Below, in pieces: positions 7,088 to 15,183 of a stretch of 21,230 nucleotides of DNA. The translations under genes and the position numbers were made by a program. The DNA is taken from positions 1 to 21,230 of the forward strand of contig CATPBN010000061.1 of the NCBI GenBank assembly GCA_955652635.1, given 5' to 3'. The notes beneath the pieces are model-generated. The model worked only from the letters and a program-made list of their open reading frames with translations, was not told where the DNA came from and searched no databases. Every line of letters starts with the position of its first letter. The first letter of the stretch is position 1. Source of the DNA: an uncultured Gemmatimonadaceae bacterium. GTDB lineage: Bacteria > Gemmatimonadota > Gemmatimonadetes > Gemmatimonadales > Gemmatimonadaceae.

Positions 7088-8467
7088 ATGGCCTATGAAG
7101 GATTGATGGTGAGCGTCTCCGGTGTGCGCGGGCGAGTCGGCGAAGCGCTCACGCCTGAGGTCATGGCCAAATTCGCCGCCGGATTTGGCGCCTGGGCGCT
7201 GGCGCGCAGCGGTGGCAAGGCGACGATCGTCGTAGGCCGCGACAGTCGCGTTTCTGGTCCGATGTTTCAGCCCGTGGTCCACGCGGCGCTCCAGTCCGTC
7301 GGCTGCAACGTCCTCGATATCGGAATGGTGCCGACTCCGACCGTTCAGCTCGCCGTAGAGCACCATCACGCGGCGGGCGGTCTTGCAATCACCGCGAGTC
7401 ACAACCCCATTGAGTGGAATGCCCTCAAGTTCATCGGGCCTTCCGGGTTGTTCCTCGACGGCGCCGAAGCGGCCGACATGCGAAAAGTCGTTGACGGTCA
7501 TATCCCCCGAGCGACGTGGGACAGGCTGGGCACTGTTACCGCCGACAAGGATGCCGCGCGCGAGCACATCGAAAAGATTCTTGCCCTGCCGTTCCTCGAT
7601 GTCCCAGGAATACAAAAGCGCGGTTTCCGAGTTGGCCTGGATTGCGTGCGCGGAGCCGGCGGCGTGTTCATGCCCGTACTGCTCGAGCTCCTCGGCTGCA
7701 AGCTGGCGACGATCAACATGGAGCCTGACGGAAGATTCCCGCACCCACCGGAACCGATCGCCGAGAACCTGGGAGAGCTGCAAAAGCTCGTGCAGGATTC
7801 CCATTGCGATCTCGGGATGGCGGTGGATCCGGACGTCGATCGTCTCGCATTGGTTTCGGACGAGGGCGTGGCGATCGGCGAAGATTATACTCTTGCGCTG
7901 GCGGCCAAGGTCGTGCTGCGACACCGAAAGGGACCGGTCGTAACCAACCTTTCCACGAGCAGAATCGTCGATGACATCGCCGCCGAGGCGGGAATGAGGG
8001 TTATTCGCGCGCCGGTGGGTGAGGTAAACGTCGCCACAAGGATGCGGACGGAAAATGCTCCGATCGGCGGAGAAGGGAATGGAGGAGTCATTCTCTCCGA
8101 GCTCCACCTCGGTCGGGACGCCCCTGTTGGCGCGGCGCTCATCCTGCAGCTCCTCCTCGAGGAGGGCGAGAAGAGGCCGCTCTCAAGAATCGTGGCCTCC
8201 TATCCGCGCTACATTATCGTCAAGGACAAGCTAGAGCGGCCCAACGCGCCCCTCGACACGGTGTACGAAGTCCTCAAGAAGGCCTTCCCCGATGCCGAAG
8301 CGGACTCCCAGGACGGCTTGAGGCTCACCTGGCCCGATCGCTGGGTCCACATCCGCCCCTCCGGGACGGAACCAATCGTGCGTGTAATAGCGGAGGCGCC
8401 CACCGCAGCAGAGGCGGAGAAACTCGTCCGGGACTGTCGCAAGCCCGTCGAGGCGCTCAGCAGATAG
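7088..8467 (+). CDS. glmM: Phosphoglucosamine mutase / phosphohexomutase
   Basis: Alpha-D-phosphohexomutase, assigned as GlmM (glucosamine-6-P to glucosamine-1-P) mainly because glmS follows after 21 nt. ATG 7088 is preferred because GAGGGG at 7072-7077 sits at Shine-Dalgarno distance and because the conserved fold begins a few residues later (LMVSVSGVRG). An in-frame ATG at 7025 would add 21 unlikely residues. The protein has 459 residues. The phosphoserine loop is TASHNP (Ser104), the metal loop DPDVDR (Asp247, 249, 251), the sugar-specificity loop GEGNGG (328-333), and the phosphate-binding loop RPSGTEP near the C-terminus. The specificity loop is GGEGNGG instead of the GGEQSGH usual in bacterial GlmM, resembling archaeal-type enzymes. 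A phosphomanno/glucomutase activity is therefore not excluded. Confidence 0.88.
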   Translation: MAYEGLMVSVSGVRGRVGEALTPEVMAKFAAGFGAWALARSGGKATIVVGRDSRVSGPMFQPVVHAALQSVGCNVLDIGMVPTPTVQLAVEHHHAAGGLAITASHNPIEWNALKFIGPSGLFLDGAEAADMRKVVDGHIPRATWDRLGTVTADKDAAREHIEKILALPFLDVPGIQKRGFRVGLDCVRGAGGVFMPVLLELLGCKLATINMEPDGRFPHPPEPIAENLGELQKLVQDSHCDLGMAVDPDVDRLALVSDEGVAIGEDYTLALAAKVVLRHRKGPVVTNLSTSRIVDDIAAEAGMRVIRAPVGEVNVATRMRTENAPIGGEGNGGVILSELHLGRDAPVGAALILQLLLEEGEKRPLSRIVASYPRYIIVKDKLERPNAPLDTVYEVLKKAFPDAEADSQDGLRLTWPDRWVHIRPSGTEPIVRVIAEAPTAAEAEKLVRDCRKPVEALSR

Positions 8468-8488
8468 ATACAGTCAACAAGAGCCAAT

Positions 8489-10315
8489 ATGTGCGGAATT
8501 ATCGGATATATAGGATCACGCGGGGCAACACCCCTTCTCCTCGAAGGACTGAAGAGGATGGAGTATCGCGGCTACGACTCTGCCGGCGTCGCGGTGATGA
8601 ATGGATCGGGAGTCGAGACCCGTAAAGCCGCCGGGAAAATCTCCCGACTCGAGGCTGCGCTCAATGCCAGTCCCGTCGCCGGCGATTTGGGCATCGGCCA
8701 CACCCGCTGGGCTACTCACGGAGCGCCGAACGAATGCAACGCACATCCGCACATCGACTGCAAGGGAAACATCGCGGTTGTGCACAATGGCATAATCGAG
8801 AACTCCGGCACGCTCAAGAAGGAGCTCATCGCGCACGGACACACCTTCGTCTCCGAGACTGATACCGAAGTCATCGCTCATCTGATTGAAGAGGCCTTCG
8901 ACGGAAACCTCGAGGACGCAGTGATCGAGGCGCTCTGGCAGATCGAGGGCACCTATGGAATCGCCGTCGTCTCCAGCAAGGACAGGAACAAGATCGTTGC
9001 CGCAAGAAAGGGCAGCCCACTGCTCATCGGGCTCGGCGACGGCGAGTATTACGTCGCCAGTGACGTCTCCGCGATTCTCGCGCAGACGCGCGAGGTCGTT
9101 TATCTCGATGACGGCGACGTCGCAGTTCTAACACGTGAAGGCTACACGGTTCTCAATCAGCGCGCGCAGCAGCTCGAGCGCAGGGTCAGCAAGATTGATT
9201 GGGATCTGGATCAGATCGAGCGGGGCGGGTTTGACCACTTCATGCTCAAGGAGATCTTCGAGCAGCCCGCCACGGTCGAGAACTGCATGCGCGGGCGATT
9301 GCTCCGCGACGAGGGAACCTCGAAGCTCGGCGGACTCAACATGACCGACGAGGAGCTGCTCAAGTTCGACAACATTCTGATCACTGCCTGCGGCACAAGC
9401 TGGCACTCGGCCCTGATCGGCGAACACATGCTCGAGAGCCTGGCGCGCATTCCAGTCGAGGTCGAGTACGCCTCCGAGCTGCGCTACCGGAATCCGATAG
9501 TCACGGACAAGACGCTGTGCATCGTTATCTCGCAATCGGGTGAGACCGCGGACACGTTGGCGGCAATGCGTGAAGCGAAGGCGCGAGGCGCGCGCACTTA
9601 TGGGATCGTGAATGTCGTCGGATCGACGATCGCGCGCGAGAGCGACGGCGGCATCTACGTCCACGCTGGCCCGGAGATCGGAGTCGCCTCCACCAAGGCG
9701 TTCACGAGTCAGGTAATTGCTCTCCTGCTCTTCACCCTCAAACTGGCCAGGCTTCGCAATCTTTCCATGGTCGATGGCAAGGAGATAATCGAAGAGATGC
9801 TGGCGCTGCCGGCGAAGATTCAAAGCATCCTGGATCGGGCTGGAGAGGTGGAGATCATCGCCGAAGAGTTCAGGAACGCGCAGAATTTCCTCTACCTTGG
9901 CCGGGGCTACAGTTTTCCGACCGCGCTCGAAGGGGCTCTAAAACTCAAGGAGATCAGCTACATACACGCCGAGGGGTATCCGGCGGCCGAGATGAAGCAC
10001 GGGCCGATCGCGCTCATCGACGAGAACATGCCGGTTTTGTTCATCACTCCGCACGACGCCGTGTTCGACAAGGTCGTCTCGAACGTGCAGGAAGTGAAGG
10101 CACGGGGCGGTCGGGTTATCGCCATAACTACCCGGGACGAAGAAGTTCTGCACGGAAAGCTCGACTACGAGTTCCGCATTCCCGAGACGAAGGACATGCT
10201 TACCCCTGTGCTGGCATCGGTCCCCCTCCAGCTACTGGCGTACTACATCGCCGTCAAGCGTGGCGCGAACGTCGATCAACCGCGGAATCTCGCCAAATCC
10301 GTCACGGTGGAGTAG
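8489..10315 (+). CDS. glmS: Glutamine-fructose-6-phosphate aminotransferase
   Basis: Makes glucosamine-6-P from fructose-6-P and glutamine, the entry step to UDP-GlcNAc for peptidoglycan and lipid A. The 608-residue length is normal. The N-terminal glutaminase has the catalytic Cys2 exposed after Met removal (MCGIIGYIG) and HTRWATHG. Two SIS isomerase domains follow, with TACGTSWHSA, SQSGETADT and ASTKAFTSQ. The C-terminus DQPRNLAKSVTVE is the classical ending. A weak AAGAG lies 5 nt ahead of the ATG. No glmS ribozyme is possible in the 21-nt gap after glmM. The dtd coding region follows in the same frame three bases after the TAG stop. Confidence 0.97.
   Translation: MCGIIGYIGSRGATPLLLEGLKRMEYRGYDSAGVAVMNGSGVETRKAAGKISRLEAALNASPVAGDLGIGHTRWATHGAPNECNAHPHIDCKGNIAVVHNGIIENSGTLKKELIAHGHTFVSETDTEVIAHLIEEAFDGNLEDAVIEALWQIEGTYGIAVVSSKDRNKIVAARKGSPLLIGLGDGEYYVASDVSAILAQTREVVYLDDGDVAVLTREGYTVLNQRAQQLERRVSKIDWDLDQIERGGFDHFMLKEIFEQPATVENCMRGRLLRDEGTSKLGGLNMTDEELLKFDNILITACGTSWHSALIGEHMLESLARIPVEVEYASELRYRNPIVTDKTLCIVISQSGETADTLAAMREAKARGARTYGIVNVVGSTIARESDGGIYVHAGPEIGVASTKAFTSQVIALLLFTLKLARLRNLSMVDGKEIIEEMLALPAKIQSILDRAGEVEIIAEEFRNAQNFLYLGRGYSFPTALEGALKLKEISYIHAEGYPAAEMKHGPIALIDENMPVLFITPHDAVFDKVVSNVQEVKARGGRVIAITTRDEEVLHGKLDYEFRIPETKDMLTPVLASVPLQLLAYYIAVKRGANVDQPRNLAKSVTVE
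10306..10312 (+). promoter_or_regulatory. Shine-Dalgarno for the dtd CTG start
   Basis: GGTGGAG inside the last codons of glmS ends 6 nt before CTG 10319. This spacing and sequence support translation starting at that CTG, and no other site in the junction fits as well. Confidence 0.5.
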
Positions 10316-10318
10316 GAC

Positions 10319-10756
10319 CTGCGAGTTTTACTTCAGCGCGTCTCGCGGGCAGAAGTCCGCATCGAACAACGGAAAGTCGGAAGCATAGGAAGAGGATTTC
10401 TTCTCCTCGTGGGCTTCACGCACGGCGATACCCCGGAGAAAGTCGATTGGATGGCGGAGAAAACAAGTGGGCTGCGACTTTTCGGGGATTCTGAGGGGAA
10501 AATGAACCTCCCATTGTCGGAAATCGGTGGAGCGATGCTGGTCGTTTCCCAGTTTACACTCTATGGGAACGCGGAAAAGGGGAAGCGACCTAGTTTCATC
10601 GACGCCGCTCGCCCGGAGAAGGCGATTCCTCTCTACGAGCGATTCTTGTCGGCTCTGCGCAGTAGCGGACTCAGGGTCGAGAGCGGAGAGTTCGGCGCGA
10701 TGATGGAGGTAGAGCTGGTGAACGACGGTCCAGTGACACTCTGGCTCGAACGGTGA
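10319..10756 (+). CDS. dtd: D-aminoacyl-tRNA deacylase, CTG start
   Basis: Removes D-amino acids (and glycine from tRNA-Ala) from mischarged tRNAs. Translation from CTG 10319 gives [M]RVLLQRVSRAEVRIEQ, the expected family N-terminus, and 145 residues in total, the usual Dtd length. The first conventional start in frame, GTG 10409, would remove 30 conserved residues. The catalytic motifs are SQFT (77-80) and GPVT (137-140, the Gly-cisPro motif), with FGAMM at 125-129. The glmS stop lies in the same frame, with only GAC between it and the CTG, so no upstream ATG, GTG or TTG is available. CTG initiation, or a mutation or sequencing error at a former ATG/GTG, are the options. Its stop overlaps the maf start as GTGA. 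Confidence 0.88.
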   Translation: MRVLLQRVSRAEVRIEQRKVGSIGRGFLLLVGFTHGDTPEKVDWMAEKTSGLRLFGDSEGKMNLPLSEIGGAMLVVSQFTLYGNAEKGKRPSFIDAARPEKAIPLYERFLSALRSSGLRVESGEFGAMMEVELVNDGPVTLWLER

Positions 10757-11358
10757 GTGAGTGCCGCGTGGTACTCGCGTCCGCGTCACCACGCCGGCGC
10801 CAGCTGCTCAGCCTGATCGGGATCGCTCACGAAGTTCTTCCAGCCAACATCGACGAGACCCTGCGCGTCCGGGAAACACCGAGACGTCACGCCGAGCGGC
10901 TGGCGCGAGAGAAGGCGAGCGCGATTGCGAAACGTGATCCTGATCTGATCACGATTGGCGCGGACACTATCGTCGTCGTAAACCGCAAAGTTCTCGGCAA
11001 GCCCCGCGACGCCGACGACGCCGCGCGAATGCTTGCACTCCTGAGCGGCCGGGAGCACACGGTCACTACCGCCGTCGCCGTCTCACGCGGAAAGAAGCTA
11101 CGGTCGGCCGTCGAGGAAGTTCGTGTCAAGTTCAGACGCCTGCGGGACGACGAGATCGAAGCCTACATCGCCACCGGAGAGCCGATGGACAAGGCCGGAG
11201 CATACGGAATTCAGGGCTACGGTGCCACGATCGTCGAGCGGATCGAGGGCGATTACTTCGCTGTGATGGGGTTGCCGATAGTGCGGCTGATCGGATTGTT
11301 GCGCGATGTCGGAGTCCGGTACCGATTTGGCGCGCTCTCTACGGCCTCAACCGATTAG
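10753..11358 (+). CDS. maf: Maf family nucleotide pyrophosphatase
   Basis: House-cleaning nucleoside-triphosphate pyrophosphatase (dTTP/UTP or modified nucleotides to the monophosphate). The 201-residue protein starts at a GTG overlapping the dtd stop (GTGA). Family motifs are LASASPRRRQLL (residues 8-19), GADTIVVVNRKVLGKP (about 73-88), the Glu/Lys region GEPMDKAGAYGIQGYG (about 142-157) and VMGLPI near the end. KAGAYGIQG fits the YhdE (dTTP/UTP) subgroup. The 3' end overlaps the end of the convergent Nudix gene by 12 nt. Confidence 0.95.
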   Translation: MSECRVVLASASPRRRQLLSLIGIAHEVLPANIDETLRVRETPRRHAERLAREKASAIAKRDPDLITIGADTIVVVNRKVLGKPRDADDAARMLALLSGREHTVTTAVAVSRGKKLRSAVEEVRVKFRRLRDDEIEAYIATGEPMDKAGAYGIQGYGATIVERIEGDYFAVMGLPIVRLIGLLRDVGVRYRFGALSTASTD

Positions 11359-11781
11359 CTCGCGGGCACGCTCAACCACACGTCGTTCATTATCGAACGC
11401 GAGTTGAGTCGCGGCATCGTCGATCGGCACCCAGCGCGCTTCGTTGACTTCCCAGTCGTGATTGCCTGTCTCGCCGGATAAATACCGCAGCAGGTAGAAG
11501 TGCACGCGCTTGTGAAAGCGAACCCTCTCGCCTCCGTCGAGGCCAGCGTACCAGTACTCGACCGTTTCGATGTGTTCGACGACCTCGCTGTCAGTCCCGC
11601 CTTCCTCGCGCGCCTCACGAACGGCGGCGATCTCCGGCTTTTCGTTCTTTTCGACGAGGCCTTTCGGCAGCTGCCATCTGTTGTTGCCGCCGACGGCGAC
11701 GATCACTACGTCGATTCGCTCTTTGTCGCGCCGGAAGACAACGCCGCCGGCGGACACCTGCTCTCTCACGGGCAATTTCAC
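11347..11781 (-). CDS. Nudix hydrolase
   Basis: Small (144-residue) Mg-dependent nucleoside-diphosphate-X hydrolase. The Nudix box begins at Gly41: G-x5-Glu47-x7-Arg55-Glu56-x-x-Glu59-Glu60-x-Gly62. Ala57 and Thr63 occupy the two normally bulky hydrophobic sites. RWQLPKG just before it is typical of the MutT / diadenosine-polyphosphate hydrolase subgroup. The substrate is unknown. GTG 11781 is chosen because it overlaps the glycosyltransferase stop as GTGA, like neighbouring junctions, and starts right before the domain. A GTG at 11811 with an AAGG upstream is an alternative adding ten residues. It is last in the trpE-led operon. Confidence 0.88.
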   Translation of the reverse strand: MKLPVREQVSAGGVVFRRDKERIDVVIVAVGGNNRWQLPKGLVEKNEKPEIAAVREAREEGGTDSEVVEHIETVEYWYAGLDGGERVRFHKRVHFYLLRYLSGETGNHDWEVNEARWVPIDDAATQLAFDNERRVVERARELIG

Positions 11782-12827
11782 GCTGTCACACCCGCGTATC
11801 GCCGCTGCCACAGTGCGACCTTGCCCAGAACGTCCCTCGTTTCGATTCGCGCCATTCGTCCCGGACGATTCTCCATCGAGATCGGATAATTCTCTCCCGG
11901 ATCACCATAAGCATCGATGACCAGATCCTTGAACTTGCGATAGGGGCCGGTTCGCTTCGGGTTGGTGTAGCCCATGAGACTGATGACCGGCCGGTCCAGG
12001 GCGACGCTCATGTGAAGCGGCCCCGTGTCGGGTGAAAGGACGAGCGCGGACGCGTCGAGGATCGTGACGAGCCTGCGCAGCCCGCTTCCCAGCTCCGAGC
12101 GAGGCTTGTGTCTCGCTCGCTCCATCACTATTCGCTCGGCGTTCAGCTCACGCTCGGATCTGCCGCCAACGAGGACTGCCTGCATTCCAAACTTTTCGTA
12201 GAGCGCGTCAGACACCTCTGCCCAGCGCTCCGGAATCCAATCTTTCTCCGGTTTGCTGGTTGCGATGACGATGGACGCAATGGGTCGGTCAGTCGACGCG
12301 CTGAATTCCCGCTGCCACGCGCGCTCAGCCGGATTCGGTCCGAAGTCCCACTCAACAGGCTCGGGAGAAACGCCGAGCGCGTATAAGAACTCGAAATACT
12401 GATCCTGAACGTGCTGAACGGGATTTTTCGGAATCTTGCTGTTCGTGAACAACCAGTTGAAGTCCCGCGCCCGCGACCTGTCGAAGCCGAGTTTTACGGG
12501 CGCGTGCGTGAACGCCGTGACAATTCCCGCCTTGAAGTAAACCTGCAGATCGATGACCAGGTCGAACCTCCGCTTCGCCAACTCGGCCCGAACGTCGGCG
12601 AATGCGCGCCAGCCTCTGGCGCGATCGAAGACGATTATCTCGTCGACTGAACGATGTCCGCGCACCAATGCGGCTGGTCCGGGTTGCAGCACCCAGGTTA
12701 TTCTGGTCTTTGGATTCACTCTCTTTAGAGCGTTAATCACGGGCAGGACGTGTACCGCGTCGCCGACCGCGCTCATCATCACGATGCAAATGTTGTCGGG
12801 AACGTTCGCCGCCGCGGCAGCGCTCAC
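11778..12827 (-). CDS. Glycosyltransferase family 9 (heptosyltransferase-like)
   Basis: GT-B glycosyltransferase of the ADP-heptose:LPS heptosyltransferase family, about 349 residues from GTG 12827. The N-terminal domain opens with ICIVMMSAVGDAVHVLPVINAL, the family's acceptor-side signature. The C-terminal donor-binding motif is SPDTGPLHMSVAL followed by RPVISLMG. In such enzymes it adds heptose or a related sugar to the lipid A-Kdo core on the cytoplasmic side of the inner membrane. GTG 12827 overlaps the upstream kinase stop as GTGA. An in-frame start at 12896 would add 23 Arg/Gly/Pro-rich residues inside the kinase gene. Its own stop overlaps the Nudix start. Donor and acceptor cannot be read from sequence. 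Confidence 0.88.
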   Translation of the reverse strand: MSAAAAANVPDNICIVMMSAVGDAVHVLPVINALKRVNPKTRITWVLQPGPAALVRGHRSVDEIIVFDRARGWRAFADVRAELAKRRFDLVIDLQVYFKAGIVTAFTHAPVKLGFDRSRARDFNWLFTNSKIPKNPVQHVQDQYFEFLYALGVSPEPVEWDFGPNPAERAWQREFSASTDRPIASIVIATSKPEKDWIPERWAEVSDALYEKFGMQAVLVGGRSERELNAERIVMERARHKPRSELGSGLRRLVTILDASALVLSPDTGPLHMSVALDRPVISLMGYTNPKRTGPYRKFKDLVIDAYGDPGENYPISMENRPGRMARIETRDVLGKVALWQRRYAGVTA

Positions 12828-13579
12828 TCGCTGCTCCGCAGACGCAGGTACTCCTCGTCCTCCGCGGAGTAGGGGAGCTCGAAATTGTCGCGCCATTTGC
12901 GCAGGGACCGAATGAGCCTGTCCAGATTCGCCTTCGCGATGAGGGGAGATCCCGGGGAGCTGAAGCGGACGCGGTCCACATCCAGCACATGGGCGTCCAA
13001 TCCTTCGCCCTCGCCGGCTGTGATAAGGACGTTTTTCAGATTAAGGTCGGGATGGTGCGCACCCGCATGCGTCAGCGCGCGCAGGAGCTTGACGATCGCG
13101 TCGAGCACCATCACGCGGTGATCGTGGTCCGTAACCTTCGCGAGCGCCACTGAGAGATCGTGTCCATTCACTATCTCCCTGGTTGCTACATCTGACCGTC
13201 TGAGGATCCAGTTCATCGGATACGAAACGTAGGCGACGACCTCCGGCGTGCTCACACCGCTCGCCCGCAGACGCAGTGACGCGATCAGCTCGCGAAAGCC
13301 GCGTGTCGGCAGAACGAAGAGATCCTTGCTTACCTTTGCCATCCAGCCGCCGCGCATGTTGTGTCGAACAACGACTCGCCCACATGAGCCCGGCAGGTTG
13401 ACAGCGAACACTGGCGCCCGGCCCACGAGCGGAACGGCATCCGGCTGACGCGCGGCATACTCGTAAAGACGCTCCTGCTCCAGCACGCCACGAATGCTCG
13501 CTGCGCAGCTCATCGTAGCGACCACGCGCGCGCCACCGACGGCGAATCGCTCGTACGACGGAATCGTGACACCAACCAT
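12824..13579 (-). CDS. LPS core sugar kinase, KdkA/WaaP-like
   Basis: A 251-residue protein-kinase-like-fold small-molecule kinase related to 3-deoxy-D-manno-octulosonic acid kinase (KdkA) and WaaP, which phosphorylate the inner core of LPS. The glycine-rich/Lys region appears as VVVRHNMRGGWMAK (69-82). The catalytic loop is HPDLNLKN (176-183, Asp178 and Asn183), and the metal motif is LDVDR (Asp200, Asp202) in place of the common DFD. Its ATG directly abuts the trpE stop, and its end overlaps the glycosyltransferase. With that neighbour it suggests modification of a heptose/Kdo-type core. The true acceptor is inference. Confidence 0.8.
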   Translation of the reverse strand: MVGVTIPSYERFAVGGARVVATMSCAASIRGVLEQERLYEYAARQPDAVPLVGRAPVFAVNLPGSCGRVVVRHNMRGGWMAKVSKDLFVLPTRGFRELIASLRLRASGVSTPEVVAYVSYPMNWILRRSDVATREIVNGHDLSVALAKVTDHDHRVMVLDAIVKLLRALTHAGAHHPDLNLKNVLITAGEGEGLDAHVLDVDRVRFSSPGSPLIAKANLDRLIRSLRKWRDNFELPYSAEDEEYLRLRSSE

Positions 13580-15079
13580 TTATTGGGATGTCCCGGCTTG
13601 CCGCACCGAGGCAATTGCGCTCAAGAGGGCTTGGGCCTTGCTGGTGGTCTCCTCCCATTCGCGCTCCGGGACCGAATCGGCGACGATCCCGGCGCCCGTC
13701 TGGACCGATGCTATTCCGCCGGCGACGATGCATGTGCGAATGGTGATAGCGAGGTCCATTCGCTTCCCGCCAGCCGCGATATATCCAATCGCGCCGGCGT
13801 AAGGGCCACGTGAGACGGGCTCCAGCTCGTCAATGATCTCCATCGCGCGAATCTTCGGCGCGCCGGTCATCGTCCCGGCGGGGAAGGTCGCCCGAAACAC
13901 GTCGAGCGCCGAGAGTCCATCGTTGAGATCTCCCTCGACCTGACTGACAATGTGAAGCACGTGTGAATACTTCTCGACCTTCATCAGCTCCGTGACTTTG
14001 ACGGTGCCGTACTTTGCCACACGACCGACGTCGTTCCGTCCGAGATCCACCAGCATCACGTGCTCAGCGCGCTCCTTCTCGTCGGCGAGGAGCTCCGCGG
14101 AGAGCTCCTCGTCCTCCACGGGCGTAGCGCCACGCCGCCGAGTGCCGGCGATGGGTCGAAGTGTAATGTGAGAATCCGACACGCGCACAAGCAGCTCCGG
14201 CGAGCTTCCGACTATCTCTACGCCGTCGAGCACGAGGTGATACATGTACGGAGACGGATTGATCGCGCGGAGCGCGCGGTAAAGATCCGAAGGCTCGAAG
14301 TCGAGAGGGACATCAATTCGTCGAGACAGCAGCGCCTGGAAACAGTCTCCCGCGCGGATGTATTCCTTGATTCGCTCGACGTGCGCCATGAAATTCGCCC
14401 GATCGTAGCTCGACTGGCCTTCGACGGGCGGAGCACTCACATCCTGCGACATGGATTTGAGACGTCCCGGCGCCCTCAACCGTGCCCGAATATCCTGGAG
14501 CTCTCGGCTCGAACTCTCATAGAGTTCTTTGAGCTCCGACTCGCTCGAACCGCTCGGCACGGCCACCGAGATCACAATCCGCGCGCGCCCATGAAGATTG
14601 TCGAGGATCACCAGTGAACGCGTGAACACGAACAGCGCGTCTGGAGTCCCGAGCCCACGGCAGGGCCGATGCGGCAACTTCTCGATGAGACGCACGACAT
14701 CATAGCTGAAATACCCGACGACACCACCCCAGAAATCTCCCAGCTCGGGCACCTTCGAGGGTTGGGTGCCGTCAATGAGCGCTGCGAGATCAGCGAGTGG
14801 ATCCGCCGGCGTGCGCGAGTTGTGCCAGCCGCGCTCGTCGGTCCAGTCCTCCACCACTCCGTTCAAGAGCCGCCATGCTGAGCGCGGCTCGGAGCCAAGG
14901 TAGGTGTAGCGCGACCACGTCTCACCGCCGGCAGGCGCAGACTCGAGCAGAAACGCGAACGGCCCACGCCGAATCTTGGCGAACGCCGAGACCGGAGTGT
15001 CTGTATCGAGCAGACAATCCTTCCAGATCGGAACGAGCGTCGCGGTTGCCGCGCGCTTCTTGAAATCTTCCAGGCTCAC
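13580..15079 (-). CDS. trpE: Anthranilate synthase component I
   Basis: Converts chorismate to anthranilate with ammonia from a TrpG partner, the first committed step to tryptophan. It is 499 residues long. The N-terminal regulatory domain has LLES at 44-47, the element that binds tryptophan for feedback inhibition, which favours TrpE over PabB. The chorismate-binding domain has GDCFQALLSRR, INPSPYMYHL, RPIAGTRRRG, DLGRNDVGRV and the catalytic FPAGTMTGAPKIRAMEIIDELEP. The start is GTG 15079; the frame has a stop 14 codons upstream and no other good start between. No trpG follows: the next gene is the sugar kinase. It is divergent from the barrel-protein gene. Confidence 0.95.
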   Translation of the reverse strand: MSLEDFKKRAATATLVPIWKDCLLDTDTPVSAFAKIRRGPFAFLLESAPAGGETWSRYTYLGSEPRSAWRLLNGVVEDWTDERGWHNSRTPADPLADLAALIDGTQPSKVPELGDFWGGVVGYFSYDVVRLIEKLPHRPCRGLGTPDALFVFTRSLVILDNLHGRARIVISVAVPSGSSESELKELYESSSRELQDIRARLRAPGRLKSMSQDVSAPPVEGQSSYDRANFMAHVERIKEYIRAGDCFQALLSRRIDVPLDFEPSDLYRALRAINPSPYMYHLVLDGVEIVGSSPELLVRVSDSHITLRPIAGTRRRGATPVEDEELSAELLADEKERAEHVMLVDLGRNDVGRVAKYGTVKVTELMKVEKYSHVLHIVSQVEGDLNDGLSALDVFRATFPAGTMTGAPKIRAMEIIDELEPVSRGPYAGAIGYIAAGGKRMDLAITIRTCIVAGGIASVQTGAGIVADSVPEREWEETTSKAQALLSAIASVRQAGTSQ

Positions 15080-15129
15080 TGGTGCGTACGCTTTGAATCC
15101 GCCCGCAATTGCTCGCGCTCAACCGGCAA
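15076..15129 (-). other. Possible 17-codon leader ORF upstream of trpE
   Basis: On the minus strand GGAGG (plus 15142-15138) is followed after 8 nt by TTG 15129 and 17 sense codons. The TGA overlaps the trpE GTG as GTGA. This is the best Shine-Dalgarno in the leader, while trpE's own GTG has none evident. It could translationally couple trpE to a short upstream peptide. The peptide (LPVEREQLRADSKRTHQ) contains no Trp, so it is not a classical attenuator. It may be chance. Confidence 0.2.
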
Positions 15130-15183
15130 CTAAGTTTCCTCCATGAAGCTTCGCCCAGTATCCGAGTTCTCGCTCTGAGCGTC
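15080..15183. promoter_or_regulatory. Divergent intergenic region between trpE and barrel gene
   Basis: About 104 bp separate the two divergent starts, so promoters for both operons should lie here or slightly within the coding ends. I could not identify a convincing -35/-10 pair or operator. Confidence 0.3.

Noticed and set aside
6992..8107. Long minus-strand open frame (371 codons) opposite glmM
   Set aside because: Antisense shadow of a clearly functional phosphohexomutase, with no motif or ribosome site.
8468..8488. glmS ribozyme
   Set aside because: Only 21 nt separate glmM and glmS, far too little for the ribozyme.
12828..12896. Upstream start for the GT9 gene
   Set aside because: It would extend 73 nt into the kinase gene and add an Arg/Pro-rich tail; GTG 12827 sits in a 4-nt overlap like neighbouring junctions.
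15080..15150. Tryptophan attenuator ahead of trpE
   Set aside because: The only short ORF with a ribosome site has no Trp codons, and I see no terminator/antiterminator pair.
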